DNA of 64,000 nucleotides from Teredinibacter turnerae (GTDB lineage Bacteria; Pseudomonadota; Gammaproteobacteria; Pseudomonadales; Cellvibrionaceae): NCBI RefSeq assembly GCF_037935975.1, contig NZ_CP149817.1, positions 2,232,001 to 2,296,000 of the forward strand, read 5' to 3'. Shown piece by piece: positions 15,853 to 25,800 of this stretch (position 1 is its first letter; each line of letters starts with the position of its first letter). The notes under the pieces were generated by a model. It saw only the letters and a program-made list of their open reading frames with translations, ran no database searches and was not told where the DNA came from. The position numbers and the translations under genes were made by a program.

Positions 15853-17187
15853 ATGGATTTTGTAAGAAGTAATAAGGGGTATACCCAGGCGGTAGGTAAA
15901 TCATCTAAAAAATCGCATTCTGTGGTATTTAGAGATAACCGCCCAAAAGCTTCGTTACCCAACAAAGCCGTTCAACTTCGTGCTGTCAGCCCCATACAGT
16001 TGAAGGGCGAGCGCGCCGCACTGACGAACACCAAGGACGCAACCCGTAGCGCAGGGGAACAGATTCGTCGTGGCAACCGCCGTGGTTCCATTTCTGATAC
16101 TGGCGGGCGAAGTCGCGCCAAACTCGCAATAGAATATGATCCTCCCCACGAGCATTTGAATACTGGGTATCGCAGTAAGGTTCAGGAGCTTCGTAATTTC
16201 GTTATAAATAAAATGGTTGCTGAGGCTGGCTATATTCGTACAAATGCTGAAGCGCTCATCAATAACAACGACTCGTTTCTTCAGGCGAAAGCGGTCGAGG
16301 AGATTTCGGTAGGGAACTGTGGTGAGTTTTCTATGGTGGTATTTGCCCACCTTATCCAAAACACAACCGGCCAGTGGGTGCATCGTTGTTGTATGGCAGG
16401 CAAGGTGCCAGGGAGTAATCCGCCACAGAATTATGATCACTGTTTTGTGTTTACCTATGCTCAACAGGTAGCTGACACCAAAGCCATCGCGAACAAAAAC
16501 GAAGCGACTATCGCAGATGCCTGGGATGGCTATAAAATTCTTACGCTTAAGTCGTTTATGAAAGGGCAAAATGCATACGGAACCACACTAAAGGATTCGA
16601 ATATCTCTATCGAGGAAAGTAAGCAGGCAGACGGCAACCAGGTGTTCAGCAACCGGATTAAAGGTTACATCACTGAGTGGGCGGTTAGTTTTAATCAGGA
16701 TTTCGAAAACGACATGCTTGACCCTAATAGCACTTATGCGAGAGTGGCTGCGGATGCATCCGCAAATCCCAGCGGTTTCGGTACGCGCGGAAGCGATGTC
16801 GCTGGGCTTGACGATCGGAGAACCATTGCTCAAAAGCTGGGTAATTGTACCGCAGATGAGCGCGATGACATTATTCAGACGAGTAGTGACGATACACTTT
16901 TCGGTTACATCAATACACTGAGTCACGTAAAAAAAGCAGAATTTTTTGTCGACTTGCCAACGGCCAGAATTGCACGATATATAACGAAGTGTTGGAATTC
17001 CGGGTTCTGGCAAACCTTTGCTGTGGCCAGCAGCTACCCGTATCGACACTCAGTAATTAACGCACTGCCGCGTGATATGGCTAGAGACGTTTTAGATGCG
17101 CTGCCAAAAGCCGACAAAGATAAGATTCTTAAAGCACTACCCAAAAATAAGCGAGAGCAACTCAAAGAGCCAGAGCTTCCCGTGTAA
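15853..17187 (+). CDS. Putative toxin/effector with Cys-His-Asp (papain-like or deamidase-like) core
   Basis: Encodes 444 residues without a signal peptide. The N-terminus has VVFRDNRPKAS, then AVQLRAVSPIQLKGE. This F-x-DNRP ... PIQ-K pattern resembles the start of many DUF4157-type and contractile-injection-linked toxins. The middle has GNCGEFS (Cys near 156), YDHCFVFTY (His near 196) and ADAWDGY (Asp near 222/225). That order and spacing fit Cys-His-Asp enzymes such as papain-fold proteases, transglutaminase-like enzymes and toxin deamidases. The C-terminal third is helical, with a repeated ALPK/ALPR pattern (NALPRDM, DALPKAD, KALPKNK). No structural injection genes are in the window. Function is inferred from motifs only. 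Confidence 0.55.
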   Translation: MDFVRSNKGYTQAVGKSSKKSHSVVFRDNRPKASLPNKAVQLRAVSPIQLKGERAALTNTKDATRSAGEQIRRGNRRGSISDTGGRSRAKLAIEYDPPHEHLNTGYRSKVQELRNFVINKMVAEAGYIRTNAEALINNNDSFLQAKAVEEISVGNCGEFSMVVFAHLIQNTTGQWVHRCCMAGKVPGSNPPQNYDHCFVFTYAQQVADTKAIANKNEATIADAWDGYKILTLKSFMKGQNAYGTTLKDSNISIEESKQADGNQVFSNRIKGYITEWAVSFNQDFENDMLDPNSTYARVAADASANPSGFGTRGSDVAGLDDRRTIAQKLGNCTADERDDIIQTSSDDTLFGYINTLSHVKKAEFFVDLPTARIARYITKCWNSGFWQTFAVASSYPYRHSVINALPRDMARDVLDALPKADKDKILKALPKNKREQLKEPELPV

Positions 17188-17466
17188 ATAACAAGGTACT
17201 TCCAACCTTTCTATTTAAAAAATGCGATTGTATTTCTGTCGTAAGAAGCTGATTGAAAATTGCTAATGTATAGTCGGCATGTGCTGTTTTTGCGATAAAA
17301 ATCACACTAATAATTGGGGCATATTTGCGGTTTGCCAAGGCGGTACGGCTTGGTAATAAATCGATCTCTATACTTTCCCTCGTTGTACCTCATTACACGC
17401 TGATAGCTGCTCACAGCATGGGTGCTTTGGCGTGAATATAAGATTGCTAACGATGGGAGCGTTAAC

Positions 17467-20238
17467 ATGTTTAGAGTGTTGTTTCTTTTTTTTGTGGGGG
17501 TTTTATCCTCTTCTTTGTGCGCTGCTGCACAAGTTGAAATCGAGAAAGCGAATAATTGGGGGGGCGGGTTTCAAGGTAATGTTGAAATTACGAATAATGA
17601 GACTCACGCATTAGATTCTTGGGTAATCGTATTTGATGCAGAATTTGATATTGCGCAAGTCTGGAATGCGGAAATAGTCTCACATCTGGATGGTGAATAT
17701 CGCATTACCGGTGCGGGTTGGAATAGCGATATCCCGGTAGGTGGCAGTGTGGCTTTTGGCTTTATCGCCACTCCAGGGGATGCAGAGCTACCTGATTCGT
17801 TTGTGGTAGAGAGCAGCCCGGGTTCTACGCCGGAGCCTACACCGACAATTGCACCGACTGCAACACCGGAACCGACATCTACGCCTACGCCAACACCTAC
17901 TCCAACGCCACCACCGAGTGTTACACCTACAGTGTTACCAACGGAGGAGCCGGCTGCAACGCTCACTCTTCAGGAAAACGCGCCCGGATTTTGTTCGGTG
18001 GACGAAGGTGGTGCTATTGAAAGTGACCATCTTGGCTTTACCGGCACGGGTTATATCAATACCGAAAACGCGATTAATGAAGGTATTAATTGGAGCATTC
18101 AGGTCCCTGCAGACGGGAGCTACACCTTGGAAATACGTTACGCAAATGGGTCCTCTAGTTCCCGCGATACCGACATTTTCGTTAACGACAGTTATGATTC
18201 AAGTTTGAGCTTACCTTCAACTGGCGCGTGGACGACCTACAGCAACAGCGCCTCCACCACCGTGTACTTAAATGTTGGTACTAACCAGTTGCGTTTAAAC
18301 GCCGTGACCGGGGAGGGGCTACCCAATATTGACAGTATGGCGATTACCAGCCTGGAAAACGGCGGGAGCGCGCCCCAGCCCGGCGACTGCGCGTTTGAAC
18401 CGACACCGACACCCACCCCGACTCCAGAGCCTTCAACAACGCCAACACCAGACCCTGGTTCTTGCAGCATTGGAAGCACCACTACAGAGTGGGCTGAGTC
18501 TTGCGATATACCAACGCAGCAATGTGTTGTGGGTAGTTGGCAGGCACCCGCAAATGGTGGTGAAACAAATGCGCCCTTGCGGTTGGAAAGCGAGCATTTC
18601 GCAATCTATTGGCCGGACGGAACCAATATAACCATGGCGGCTGCACAGCAGGCAGCGAATACACTGGAAATGATATGGAGCAATTACTTTGGCGCACCGT
18701 TGAATTTCCCTGAGCCCTACTGCAACAGTCCGACTAAATGGAAGGCGGCGGTGCACTTCGATAACGACTTCCCACTATGGGGCGGTGGCTGGAGCCGCAA
18801 TGGCATTAGCTATATGGGAATGTGGATCGGGCCGGGCGCAGCCAGCGACTCATGGGGTCTCGCCCATGAATTTATGCACGGTGTTCAAACCACGACTCAG
18901 GGGTTTGGGGATTGCGGCGGCGTCGGCTGCTGGATTTACGAAAGTCACGCGAATTGGATGCCGCACCAAATATTCCGGGAAAATGTTCATTGTTCGGAAA
19001 TGTTGGTGAATTCAAGCCATTTGCATTACGGCAACACGCGCACCCGCTATTGCAACTGGCAATTTTTTGAGTTCCTGAAAGATAAACATTGCCCTTCGGC
19101 CGTTCACGATATGTGGGCGTATCAGGCTCCAAGCGGACAACGGGACCCGTGGCAAAAGCTGATGTTGAGCCGAAACTGGAATATTGAGGATCTCAATAAT
19201 GTGTTCGGCGAATGGGCAATGCACAATATTACCTGGGATTACCGTGATCCCGACGGCAGTGATCAGGGCGCCCTGTATCGTCAAAATTATGGTGCAATTA
19301 ATGCCGACCCCGGCCGCTATACTCAGCGCAGACAACGGCTCACCCAACTGGAAAGTCTGGACACCAATTGGAGCAGCAATCGTCGTTTTGTATCGCCGTA
19401 TTACTGGGCGCCGCAGCGTTGGGGTTATAACGTAATTCGACTTTACCCGGAAGATAATGCCAGCAGCGTACATGTAAGTTTTCGCGGGGTCGATCAAACC
19501 GGCGCGAATTCCGGTTGGCGTTGGGGGTTGGTAGCCACCGATAGCAGTTTAAGCAACCCGCGCTATAGCGCGTTGCAATCGGGCAGCGACGGGGAGTTGG
19601 AGTTTTGCATCTCTCCGGGTGAAGAAGTTTATTTGGTGGTATTGGCAGCGCCTACACGCTACCAAAAAATTACCTGGCAAAACCCAGCCGATGGAATGGC
19701 TTATCCCAGTATTTACCGTTATCCGTACATGATTGAGCTGGCCGGTGCCTGGCCCCAAGGGTTTCAAAACGGCGAGCGGGAAGCCTGCCCAGCGGGCACG
19801 CAACGCCATGCTAACGGTGGAGGCTGCGCGACCAGCACTACGCCCAATAGTGTTTATGTGGGCCCTTACGCTAAGGTGCTAGGGGGATCTGTTTCGGATA
19901 ATGCACGGATAGAAGACCAGGCAACCGTTATTAGCGGCAATATCTCGGGTAACGCTGTTGTGGGTGCTATGAGTCTTATTGGGGTAGAGTCGAATTCGCA
20001 TCACGGTGCTGCGCGCTTTAATGTCACTGACAACGCGGTTGTGCAGTCGACGTTTTATCCTATGGGCTGGTTTGGCAACAACGTAACTGCCTCCGGTAGT
20101 GCGCGCTACCTGGGTGACCTTGAAGCTTACGCCTCTAAATCATCCAACACCTTTTTTGGCCTGGTCGATGCAGGCTGGAATGGTGTATCCGATGTAACCG
20201 AGGTTACCATCGCTCCGCCTTATTTCTGGCGGGATTGA
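17467..20238 (+). CDS. Secreted CBM2-CBM6-like protein with a DUF6055-type zinc-protease domain
   Basis: Encodes 923 residues. ATG 17467 follows GGGAG; the frame extends upstream but only this start gives a normal signal peptide (1 to about 21, ending LCAAA). Residues about 22-115 form a CBM2-like cellulose-binding module (NNWGGGFQGNVEITN, VWNAEIV). A Thr-Pro linker follows, then a CBM6/35-like module (about 168-295: TGTGYINTENA, GSYTLEIRYANG), then a second Thr-Pro linker. The region about 345-640 has LAHEFMHGVQ with the zinc motif HExxH at His467-His471, and a nearby YESHANW, as in DUF6055 putative metallopeptidases. The last 130 residues (about 795-923) have left-handed beta-helix-like repeats (VGPYAKVLGGSVSDNARIED). 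Likely extracellular and bound to plant polysaccharide. Its substrate may be glycoprotein or cell-wall protein. Confidence 0.75.
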   Translation: MFRVLFLFFVGVLSSSLCAAAQVEIEKANNWGGGFQGNVEITNNETHALDSWVIVFDAEFDIAQVWNAEIVSHLDGEYRITGAGWNSDIPVGGSVAFGFIATPGDAELPDSFVVESSPGSTPEPTPTIAPTATPEPTSTPTPTPTPTPPPSVTPTVLPTEEPAATLTLQENAPGFCSVDEGGAIESDHLGFTGTGYINTENAINEGINWSIQVPADGSYTLEIRYANGSSSSRDTDIFVNDSYDSSLSLPSTGAWTTYSNSASTTVYLNVGTNQLRLNAVTGEGLPNIDSMAITSLENGGSAPQPGDCAFEPTPTPTPTPEPSTTPTPDPGSCSIGSTTTEWAESCDIPTQQCVVGSWQAPANGGETNAPLRLESEHFAIYWPDGTNITMAAAQQAANTLEMIWSNYFGAPLNFPEPYCNSPTKWKAAVHFDNDFPLWGGGWSRNGISYMGMWIGPGAASDSWGLAHEFMHGVQTTTQGFGDCGGVGCWIYESHANWMPHQIFRENVHCSEMLVNSSHLHYGNTRTRYCNWQFFEFLKDKHCPSAVHDMWAYQAPSGQRDPWQKLMLSRNWNIEDLNNVFGEWAMHNITWDYRDPDGSDQGALYRQNYGAINADPGRYTQRRQRLTQLESLDTNWSSNRRFVSPYYWAPQRWGYNVIRLYPEDNASSVHVSFRGVDQTGANSGWRWGLVATDSSLSNPRYSALQSGSDGELEFCISPGEEVYLVVLAAPTRYQKITWQNPADGMAYPSIYRYPYMIELAGAWPQGFQNGEREACPAGTQRHANGGGCATSTTPNSVYVGPYAKVLGGSVSDNARIEDQATVISGNISGNAVVGAMSLIGVESNSHHGAARFNVTDNAVVQSTFYPMGWFGNNVTASGSARYLGDLEAYASKSSNTFFGLVDAGWNGVSDVTEVTIAPPYFWRD

Positions 20239-20254
20239 TAGCCGAAAAACAGGC

Positions 20255-20290
20255 CAGCCGCAGAGTATACTCTGCGGCTGATATTTTTTA
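20255..20290 (+). terminator. Rho-independent terminator of the CBM2 metallopeptidase gene
   Basis: A long perfect hairpin, CAGCCGCAGAGTA/TACTCTGCGGCTG (20255-20280), is followed by ATATTTTTTAA. It lies 17 bp after the stop codon. Confidence 0.9.
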
Positions 20291-20338
20291 ATCCGTTTCA
20301 GGAATGGACTTGAGTTAATTGCAGGCAGAGGAGAGCGA

Positions 20339-20614
20339 ATGATTATTATTGTTGGCGGGTATTTAAGTATTGAAGCGGGAAAGCGGGACGAGTTTATTAA
20401 CGCGTCGGTAGAGGCCATTTCGCAAGCCAGAAAGCACCCGGACTGCGAAGACTTTTCCGTCTCGGCAGACCCCATCGATCAAAACCGGGTCAATGTTTTT
20501 GATAAATGGAAATCCCGCGCCTCTCTCGATGTATTCAGGACGGAAGGCCCGGATAATGATTCATTTGCTCTGATTGATGCATTTCACGTTGCGGAATACG
20601 AGATAGGTACATAA
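20339..20614 (+). CDS. ABM-domain (antibiotic biosynthesis monooxygenase-like) protein
   Basis: Encodes 91 residues, the usual length of a single ABM (YgiN-like ferredoxin-fold) domain. Typical pattern: GGYLSIEAGKRDEFI at the start, ARKHPDCEDFSVSAD in the middle, and VFDKWKSRASLDVF with the conserved Trp. GAGGAGAG lies 4 bp before the ATG. Members oxidise quinone-like compounds or degrade haem, or are unassigned. It is a single-gene unit after the terminator of the upstream gene. Confidence 0.8.
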   Translation: MIIIVGGYLSIEAGKRDEFINASVEAISQARKHPDCEDFSVSADPIDQNRVNVFDKWKSRASLDVFRTEGPDNDSFALIDAFHVAEYEIGT

Positions 20615-21031
20615 ATGTATCGCTTAGGTTTTTGTCTGCGTTGAGTTAGCGCCTGTTCCTGTGTGTAGAACTGCTAGGTTTAATTGTTTTCCCATTACGA
20701 AAATTACGAGAATTCGGAATATTTCAGAATAAACTCTATGTTTTGGTAGATGAGGGAAATAGGGCAAGTTTCCTCAAGATCAGTCGATAGTTAGGAAAAA
20801 TGCATATGCTATTGCCGATATGGATAATCGCCGGCTGGATGGGCTTGCGGAGCAGCTTAATATGGTTAATTGATGGCGAACGATGGTGTAATATGGCGTA
20901 GTTTTGCCGGTAAGTAAGGTTTTTGTCTTGCTCGCTTCTCGAAAAGTAGGGTATACGTCATCATGCTGGCTCATTTGCCACCTGCTTTTTGCATAATAAA
21001 TTGACAACGTAACAAGAATGAAAGGGAACTT
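20615..21031. other. Intergenic stretch without a visible gene
   Basis: About 415 AT-rich bases between the ABM gene and the lipoprotein gene. No credible open frame, terminator or RNA is recognised. Confidence 0.4.
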
Positions 21032-21466
21032 ATGAAAAAAATAGCTTTTATATTTATCTTTCTGCTGTGTACTTCCTGCACAATAACTCGAAATGTTGAG
21101 CCGGTACAAGGCCAGATAAGGGTCGATAAAATCTATGTGAAGGATAACCCGGATGTACATATGGAAGGGCTTGTGGACGAGATTGTTTCTCAGCTTAATA
21201 CTCTTGGGTTTCAATCGAGCAAGTATAGCGAAAGCAAGCCAATCGATGCGGTTTATCATCTGGAATACACCGCCAATTGGGCGTGGGATATGGCGATGTA
21301 CTTGACCTTTTTTGATGCAAAGCTATATGAAAACGACAAGGTGATTGGATCAGTGTTATACGATGCGCGTGCGGGCGGCGGTAATATGGGGAAATTTGGC
21401 CCAACAGCGGAGAAGATCGAGCCATTATTGCGAGAGTTGTTGCAAAATGCTCAACCGCAGGGATAG
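21032..21466 (+). CDS. Small outer-membrane lipoprotein (Sbal_3080-like)
   Basis: Encodes 144 residues. The signal peptide MKKIAFIFIFLLCTSC ends in a lipobox (CTSC, Cys16), followed by TITR. The mature part has the pattern of the Sbal_3080-type lipoproteins: a V-x-KIYVKDNPDV segment, then a YHLEYTANWAWDMAMYLTFFDAKLYE segment, then GSVLYDARAGGGNMGKF. Function of that family is unknown. AAAGGGAA lies about 7 bp before ATG. Confidence 0.7.
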   Translation: MKKIAFIFIFLLCTSCTITRNVEPVQGQIRVDKIYVKDNPDVHMEGLVDEIVSQLNTLGFQSSKYSESKPIDAVYHLEYTANWAWDMAMYLTFFDAKLYENDKVIGSVLYDARAGGGNMGKFGPTAEKIEPLLRELLQNAQPQG

Positions 21467-22190
21467 TTTACTATTTTTGCTACAGGCGAATAAGATATTA
21501 AGGTTCATCAGCCGTGATATCTGGTACAAGGAATTGTAATTTCTACCTGACGCGTTTTTGAGTTGATTCCACGTCTTCTGGCAGCGTTTTTTCGACAATT
21601 ACCTTCGTTCCTTTTATTGGGGGTTGAATTGCTGCCATACCAATCTGTTGTACTTGGGCTTTCCATTAGGCAGTAATACACCTTTCTGCATGTCTCCTCA
21701 CTACAACGAAGTGATAAGCTGAAAACTTGTGAGCCAAGTTGAGCTGAGCGTACGCATTTAAGAAGCGTTATAAAGCGCGCGTCGGGGGTTCTAGTCGCAC
21801 AGATCCCACGGTGTCCATTGGCGCTAAAAAATACAAGATTATTGTTGCGTCATTTTGCTCGTTATCATTGAGCTAAGCGCTCAACAGTTGTGACAAATTC
21901 CACATGCTCACACGTACAGCTAATGCGTTGTTTTGGGCAAGGTTTGGTGGTGAACTCTCGCGAGTTATTGAATGCAGAGACCACCACTGTTTTTTTCGGA
22001 ATCGCGATTTTATACAGCGTTTTGATGTGATTAAGCGCTTGGCGTATGTTTCTGATTTTCGGCGCTTAGCACTAAAACCTACGCTTGCGGCGCAGTATAT
22101 ATTTGGCTGCATCAAAAAATCAGTATCAGTTGCATCATGGTTAGTGATAATAAATCTGGCTGGTGGCGTTAATTATTTTTTATCGGTTCC
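21467..22190. other. Long intergenic stretch, possibly decayed mobile DNA
   Basis: About 725 bp with only short frames lacking ribosome sites. A minus-strand frame around 21873-22115 (QNNALAVRVSMWNLSQLLS near its end) has no recognised family. It ends at the first 343-bp element. Confidence 0.35.
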
Positions 22191-22192
22191 TA

Positions 22193-22535
22193 GGGCCTGT
22201 TAACACTAATTCAATTCGCTCTGCTGGAGCCTGTATTTTCAGGATGAAAGGCATTTTTGGCGTTGTTTAGCGGGCTAAACGAGCGAAAAATAACGCATCA
22301 GCCTGGAAATACAGGCCCAGCCCTGCGGGTTGCGGCTAAAATCCCGCTCTCAGCGTTGTTTATCGCTCATTTGGAACAACCACTAAAACGCCGGGAGCGT
22401 TTTAGCGTGTAACCCCGTAGGGGTGAGGCATAGGGATATGCCGAACAACCTGCACTCCAAACGTCGGGGTGCCGCATCACTCGATAGCGAAATTTTAGCC
22501 GCAACAGAATGAATCGAATTAGTGTTAACAGGCCC
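22193..22535. mobile_element. 343-bp MITE-like element, copy 1
   Basis: Begins GGGCCTGTTAACACTAATTC and ends with its near-perfect complement, flanked by TA on both sides (22191-22192, 22536-22537). Two further copies of exactly the same length lie at 32006 and 41280. Internal inverted pairs (AGCCTGTATTTTCAGG/CCTGGAAATACAGGC, CTAAAACGC/GCGTTTTAG) predict a strong fold. It has no coding capacity. It is probably mobilised by a TA-targeting transposase encoded elsewhere. Confidence 0.9.
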
Positions 22536-22842
22536 TAGATAATCTTAGTTGGAAGCGCTAATCTGCAAAAAAAATATAATAATTTGAAAGTGGAAGAAAA
22601 ATTATCCAGGATGCAAACTCGAGTTGGCATAGCACGCCTATAATTCCTCGGCTGTTTCGCGGGCCTGCTCTAAGGTTTGTATGCCGCCAACTTCAGGTTC
22701 GCTGAACCTGGTTATTCTATTCAACTGAGCTCCTCTGTACCCTCCGCGAAAGCGCCATTGATTGGCTGTTGTAGTTGGTCTAAGACGTGTGCGTTCAATG
22801 CGTATGTTTTCCAGGTCTAACTTATTGAGAAGGATAATAAAT

Positions 22843-25800
22843 ATGATAAAAGCTACGGCAGTTTTTTCTCGGCTCGGGGGGCGAAGCTATCTTCCAGCTA
22901 TAGTTTTCTTTGTTATTGGAAGTATGACAACTTATAGCGTTTCTGCATTGGAATGCGTGTATGCTATCAATAACAATTGGGGCAGTGGTTTTACTGCAAC
23001 GATTACTCTGAATAACGACACGTCGGTCGATGTGACCGAGTGGCAGGTGACCTGGCAATATACCGGTGGCACTCAAGTCGTTTCTGCTTGGAACGCTGAG
23101 GTCGAGGGTTCCAACCCATACGCCGCAACTGCGCTGGATTGGAATTCCAATATCGCGCCAGGAAGTTCGGTAAGCTTTGGTTTCCAGGGCGCTGGCAGCG
23201 ATCCAACTGCGACAATAATTGCCTGTGATTCTGGCGGGGGAAGCACATCGTCTTCCAGTAGCTCCTCCTCCAGTAGTTCTTCGTCCAGTAGCGCTTCGTC
23301 CAGTAGTTCCTCGTCGAGCAGCAGTTCATCCAGCGCCAGCTCGTCCTCTAGCTCATCATCAAGTAGTTCATCCAGCTCTTCGTCCAGTTCCTCATCTGGA
23401 GGTGGTTCAGCGTCTCGGTTGACGATTGAATTGGAGGATCTTTACGATCAGACCCTATTCGCGCCTTTTACAGTGGCTTACGATGCCGACGCGTCTGGCG
23501 GAGCCTATATCGTTTGGAGCAACGATGGGTCCTCGCAGATACTGAGTGCGGCTTCTGATACGGCATTAGGGCAGGTGACAATTCCGTTTACTCTATCCGG
23601 GTCCAGCGATGTCTCGTTTAGTATTGTCGCCAACTTCCCGAGTGCTAGTGACGATTCGTTTTATTACAAACTCGATAACGGCAACTGGTCCTTGCAAAAT
23701 AATGAGCTGAGCTCGGGCTGGGAAACCCTGGCGCCTGCGATATTCACTGGCTTGGCCGCAGGAAATCACCAATTACACCTATTGCGGCGTGAAGATGGCA
23801 GTCAACTGGATGTTGTAAGCCTGGTGGCGGACAGTGCGGATATTCTTCTGTCGAGTGGCAATACTTCAAGCAGCTCTTCGTCAAGTTCGTCATCCAGTTC
23901 GTCTACCAGTTCCAGTAGTTCGTCGGGCGGTCCCTCCGGTGATTTGGTGGTTGCGATAAATGCCGGTGGCAGTGCGGTAAGTTACCACGGTATCTCTTAC
24001 CGAGAGGATGATTACTTTGTTGGTGGCACAGTTAATACTACAAATGATCCAATTGCAGGTACTGAAGCCGATGCGTTATACCAGTCCGAGCGGTACGGTA
24101 CATACAGTTACGAAATACCTGTATCGGTTGCAGACTACGATCTTGAACTGCATTTTAATGAGTTGTTCCAAACGGAGGATAATGCGCGTATTTTCAGCGT
24201 GTATGTAGAAGACCAATTGGTGTTGGATAATTTCGATCTACATGCTGAGGCTGGGCATGACACTGCATATATTAAAAGTATTTCGGGCGTTCCCGTAACT
24301 GACGGCCAACTTACGTTGCAGGTAGTCACCGCTGTGGACAACGGTACCCTGAGCGCCTTCGCTGTTTACTCTGAGTCCGGGCAGTTGCAAACACCGCAAT
24401 ACCCCATCGTGGAAGTCCACAATCCACTTATTTATGCGGACGTGCCTGATCCGTCAATTTTACGAGTGGGCGATGCTTATTATTTGAGTAGCACCACTAT
24501 GCATATGAATCCCGGTGTACCAGTAATGAAATCGACCGACCTCAAAAACTGGTCAGTTGTCAATTACGGTCATAAAGCTTTAGGTAATAATGCTGCGTTA
24601 AATATGACTGGCGGGGAAAACGCGTACAGTAAAGGTAGCTGGGCGAGCAGTTTACGTCACAAAGACGGTACTTTTTACCTCACAACCTTCTCCTACACCA
24701 CCGGGCAGACCTACATCTATAAAACAAGCAATATTGACGGTGGCACCTGGTCTACGCATAGTCTCGGGTCGTTATACCATGATAGTTCCTTATTGCTGGA
24801 TGATGATGGCCGCAACTATATCGCTTATGGTCACGATGAAATTCGACTCCTGGAACTCAACAACGATGCGACGGCAGTTAAACCTGGTGGGGTCAATCGC
24901 GTTATTATTCCCAGTGCTTCGGCTGTTGCTGGTAGCAGTTTTATTCTTACCGCCGAAGGTACCCAGATCCAAAAAATAAATGGTTGGTATTATGTTCATA
25001 ATATTTGCTGGCCGACAGGTTCGTCGCGCACCCAGATTATTCATCGCTCGCGTAATATAGAAGGTCCGTATGAAGGTCGTGTAGTACTTCAGGACGATGG
25101 CATCGCTCAGGGTCACTTTGTAGATACACCGGACGGTGACTGGTATGCAATTTTATTTGGTGACCGCGGTGCTGTGGGGCGTATACCTTACTTGGTGCCC
25201 ATCACTTGGCAAAACGGTTGGCCTGTATTGGGCGTCAATGGTCAAGTTCCAGATTACCTGGGCTTTACAGTCGAAGATCGGGGTATCCAGGGAATAGTGG
25301 ATTCTGATGAGTTCTCCGGCGGGGCTCTTAAAAGCGTGTGGCAATGGAATCACAACCCGGATAGCAGCGGTTGGTCTTTAAGTCAGCGGCCAGGTTATTT
25401 GCGTCTCTCTAACATGCGTGTGGATAGTAATATTCATAACACCCGCAATACTCTAACGCAGCGCATGTTTGGCCCGGTCAGCACGGCCAGTGTACTGCTG
25501 GACACCAGTGGCTTGCGTGATGGCGATACAGCGGGGCTTGCGGCATTTGCCGATCAGTATGGGTTTGTTGGTGTGCAGTATTCTGGCGGTCAGCGCTACC
25601 TGATTATGGTAAATAATAACGGTAAAAATCATCGGGAAATCGAGCGGGTGCCGCTGTCACAGAATACCGTTTACTTGCGGGTTAGGGGCGATTTTACCTT
25701 TATTAATGGTAATGTGAATAATCGGATAGACGATGCGGTATTTCAGTACAGCTTGGATGGTAGCAGCTGGCGGGATATTGGAAATACCTTGCAAATGGAT

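Noticed and set aside
17840-17940. Repeated Thr-Pro coding DNA as a minisatellite
   Set aside because: It encodes the linker between the CBM2 and CBM6-like modules, with no regular DNA period.
21873-22115. 80-codon minus-strand frame as a transposase remnant
   Set aside because: No family could be named, and no inverted ends or start signal were found.
23242-23930. Repeated Ser-codon tracts as a possible CRISPR or DNA repeat element
   Set aside because: They are in-frame poly-Ser linkers of the GH43 protein with mixed codons and no spacers.
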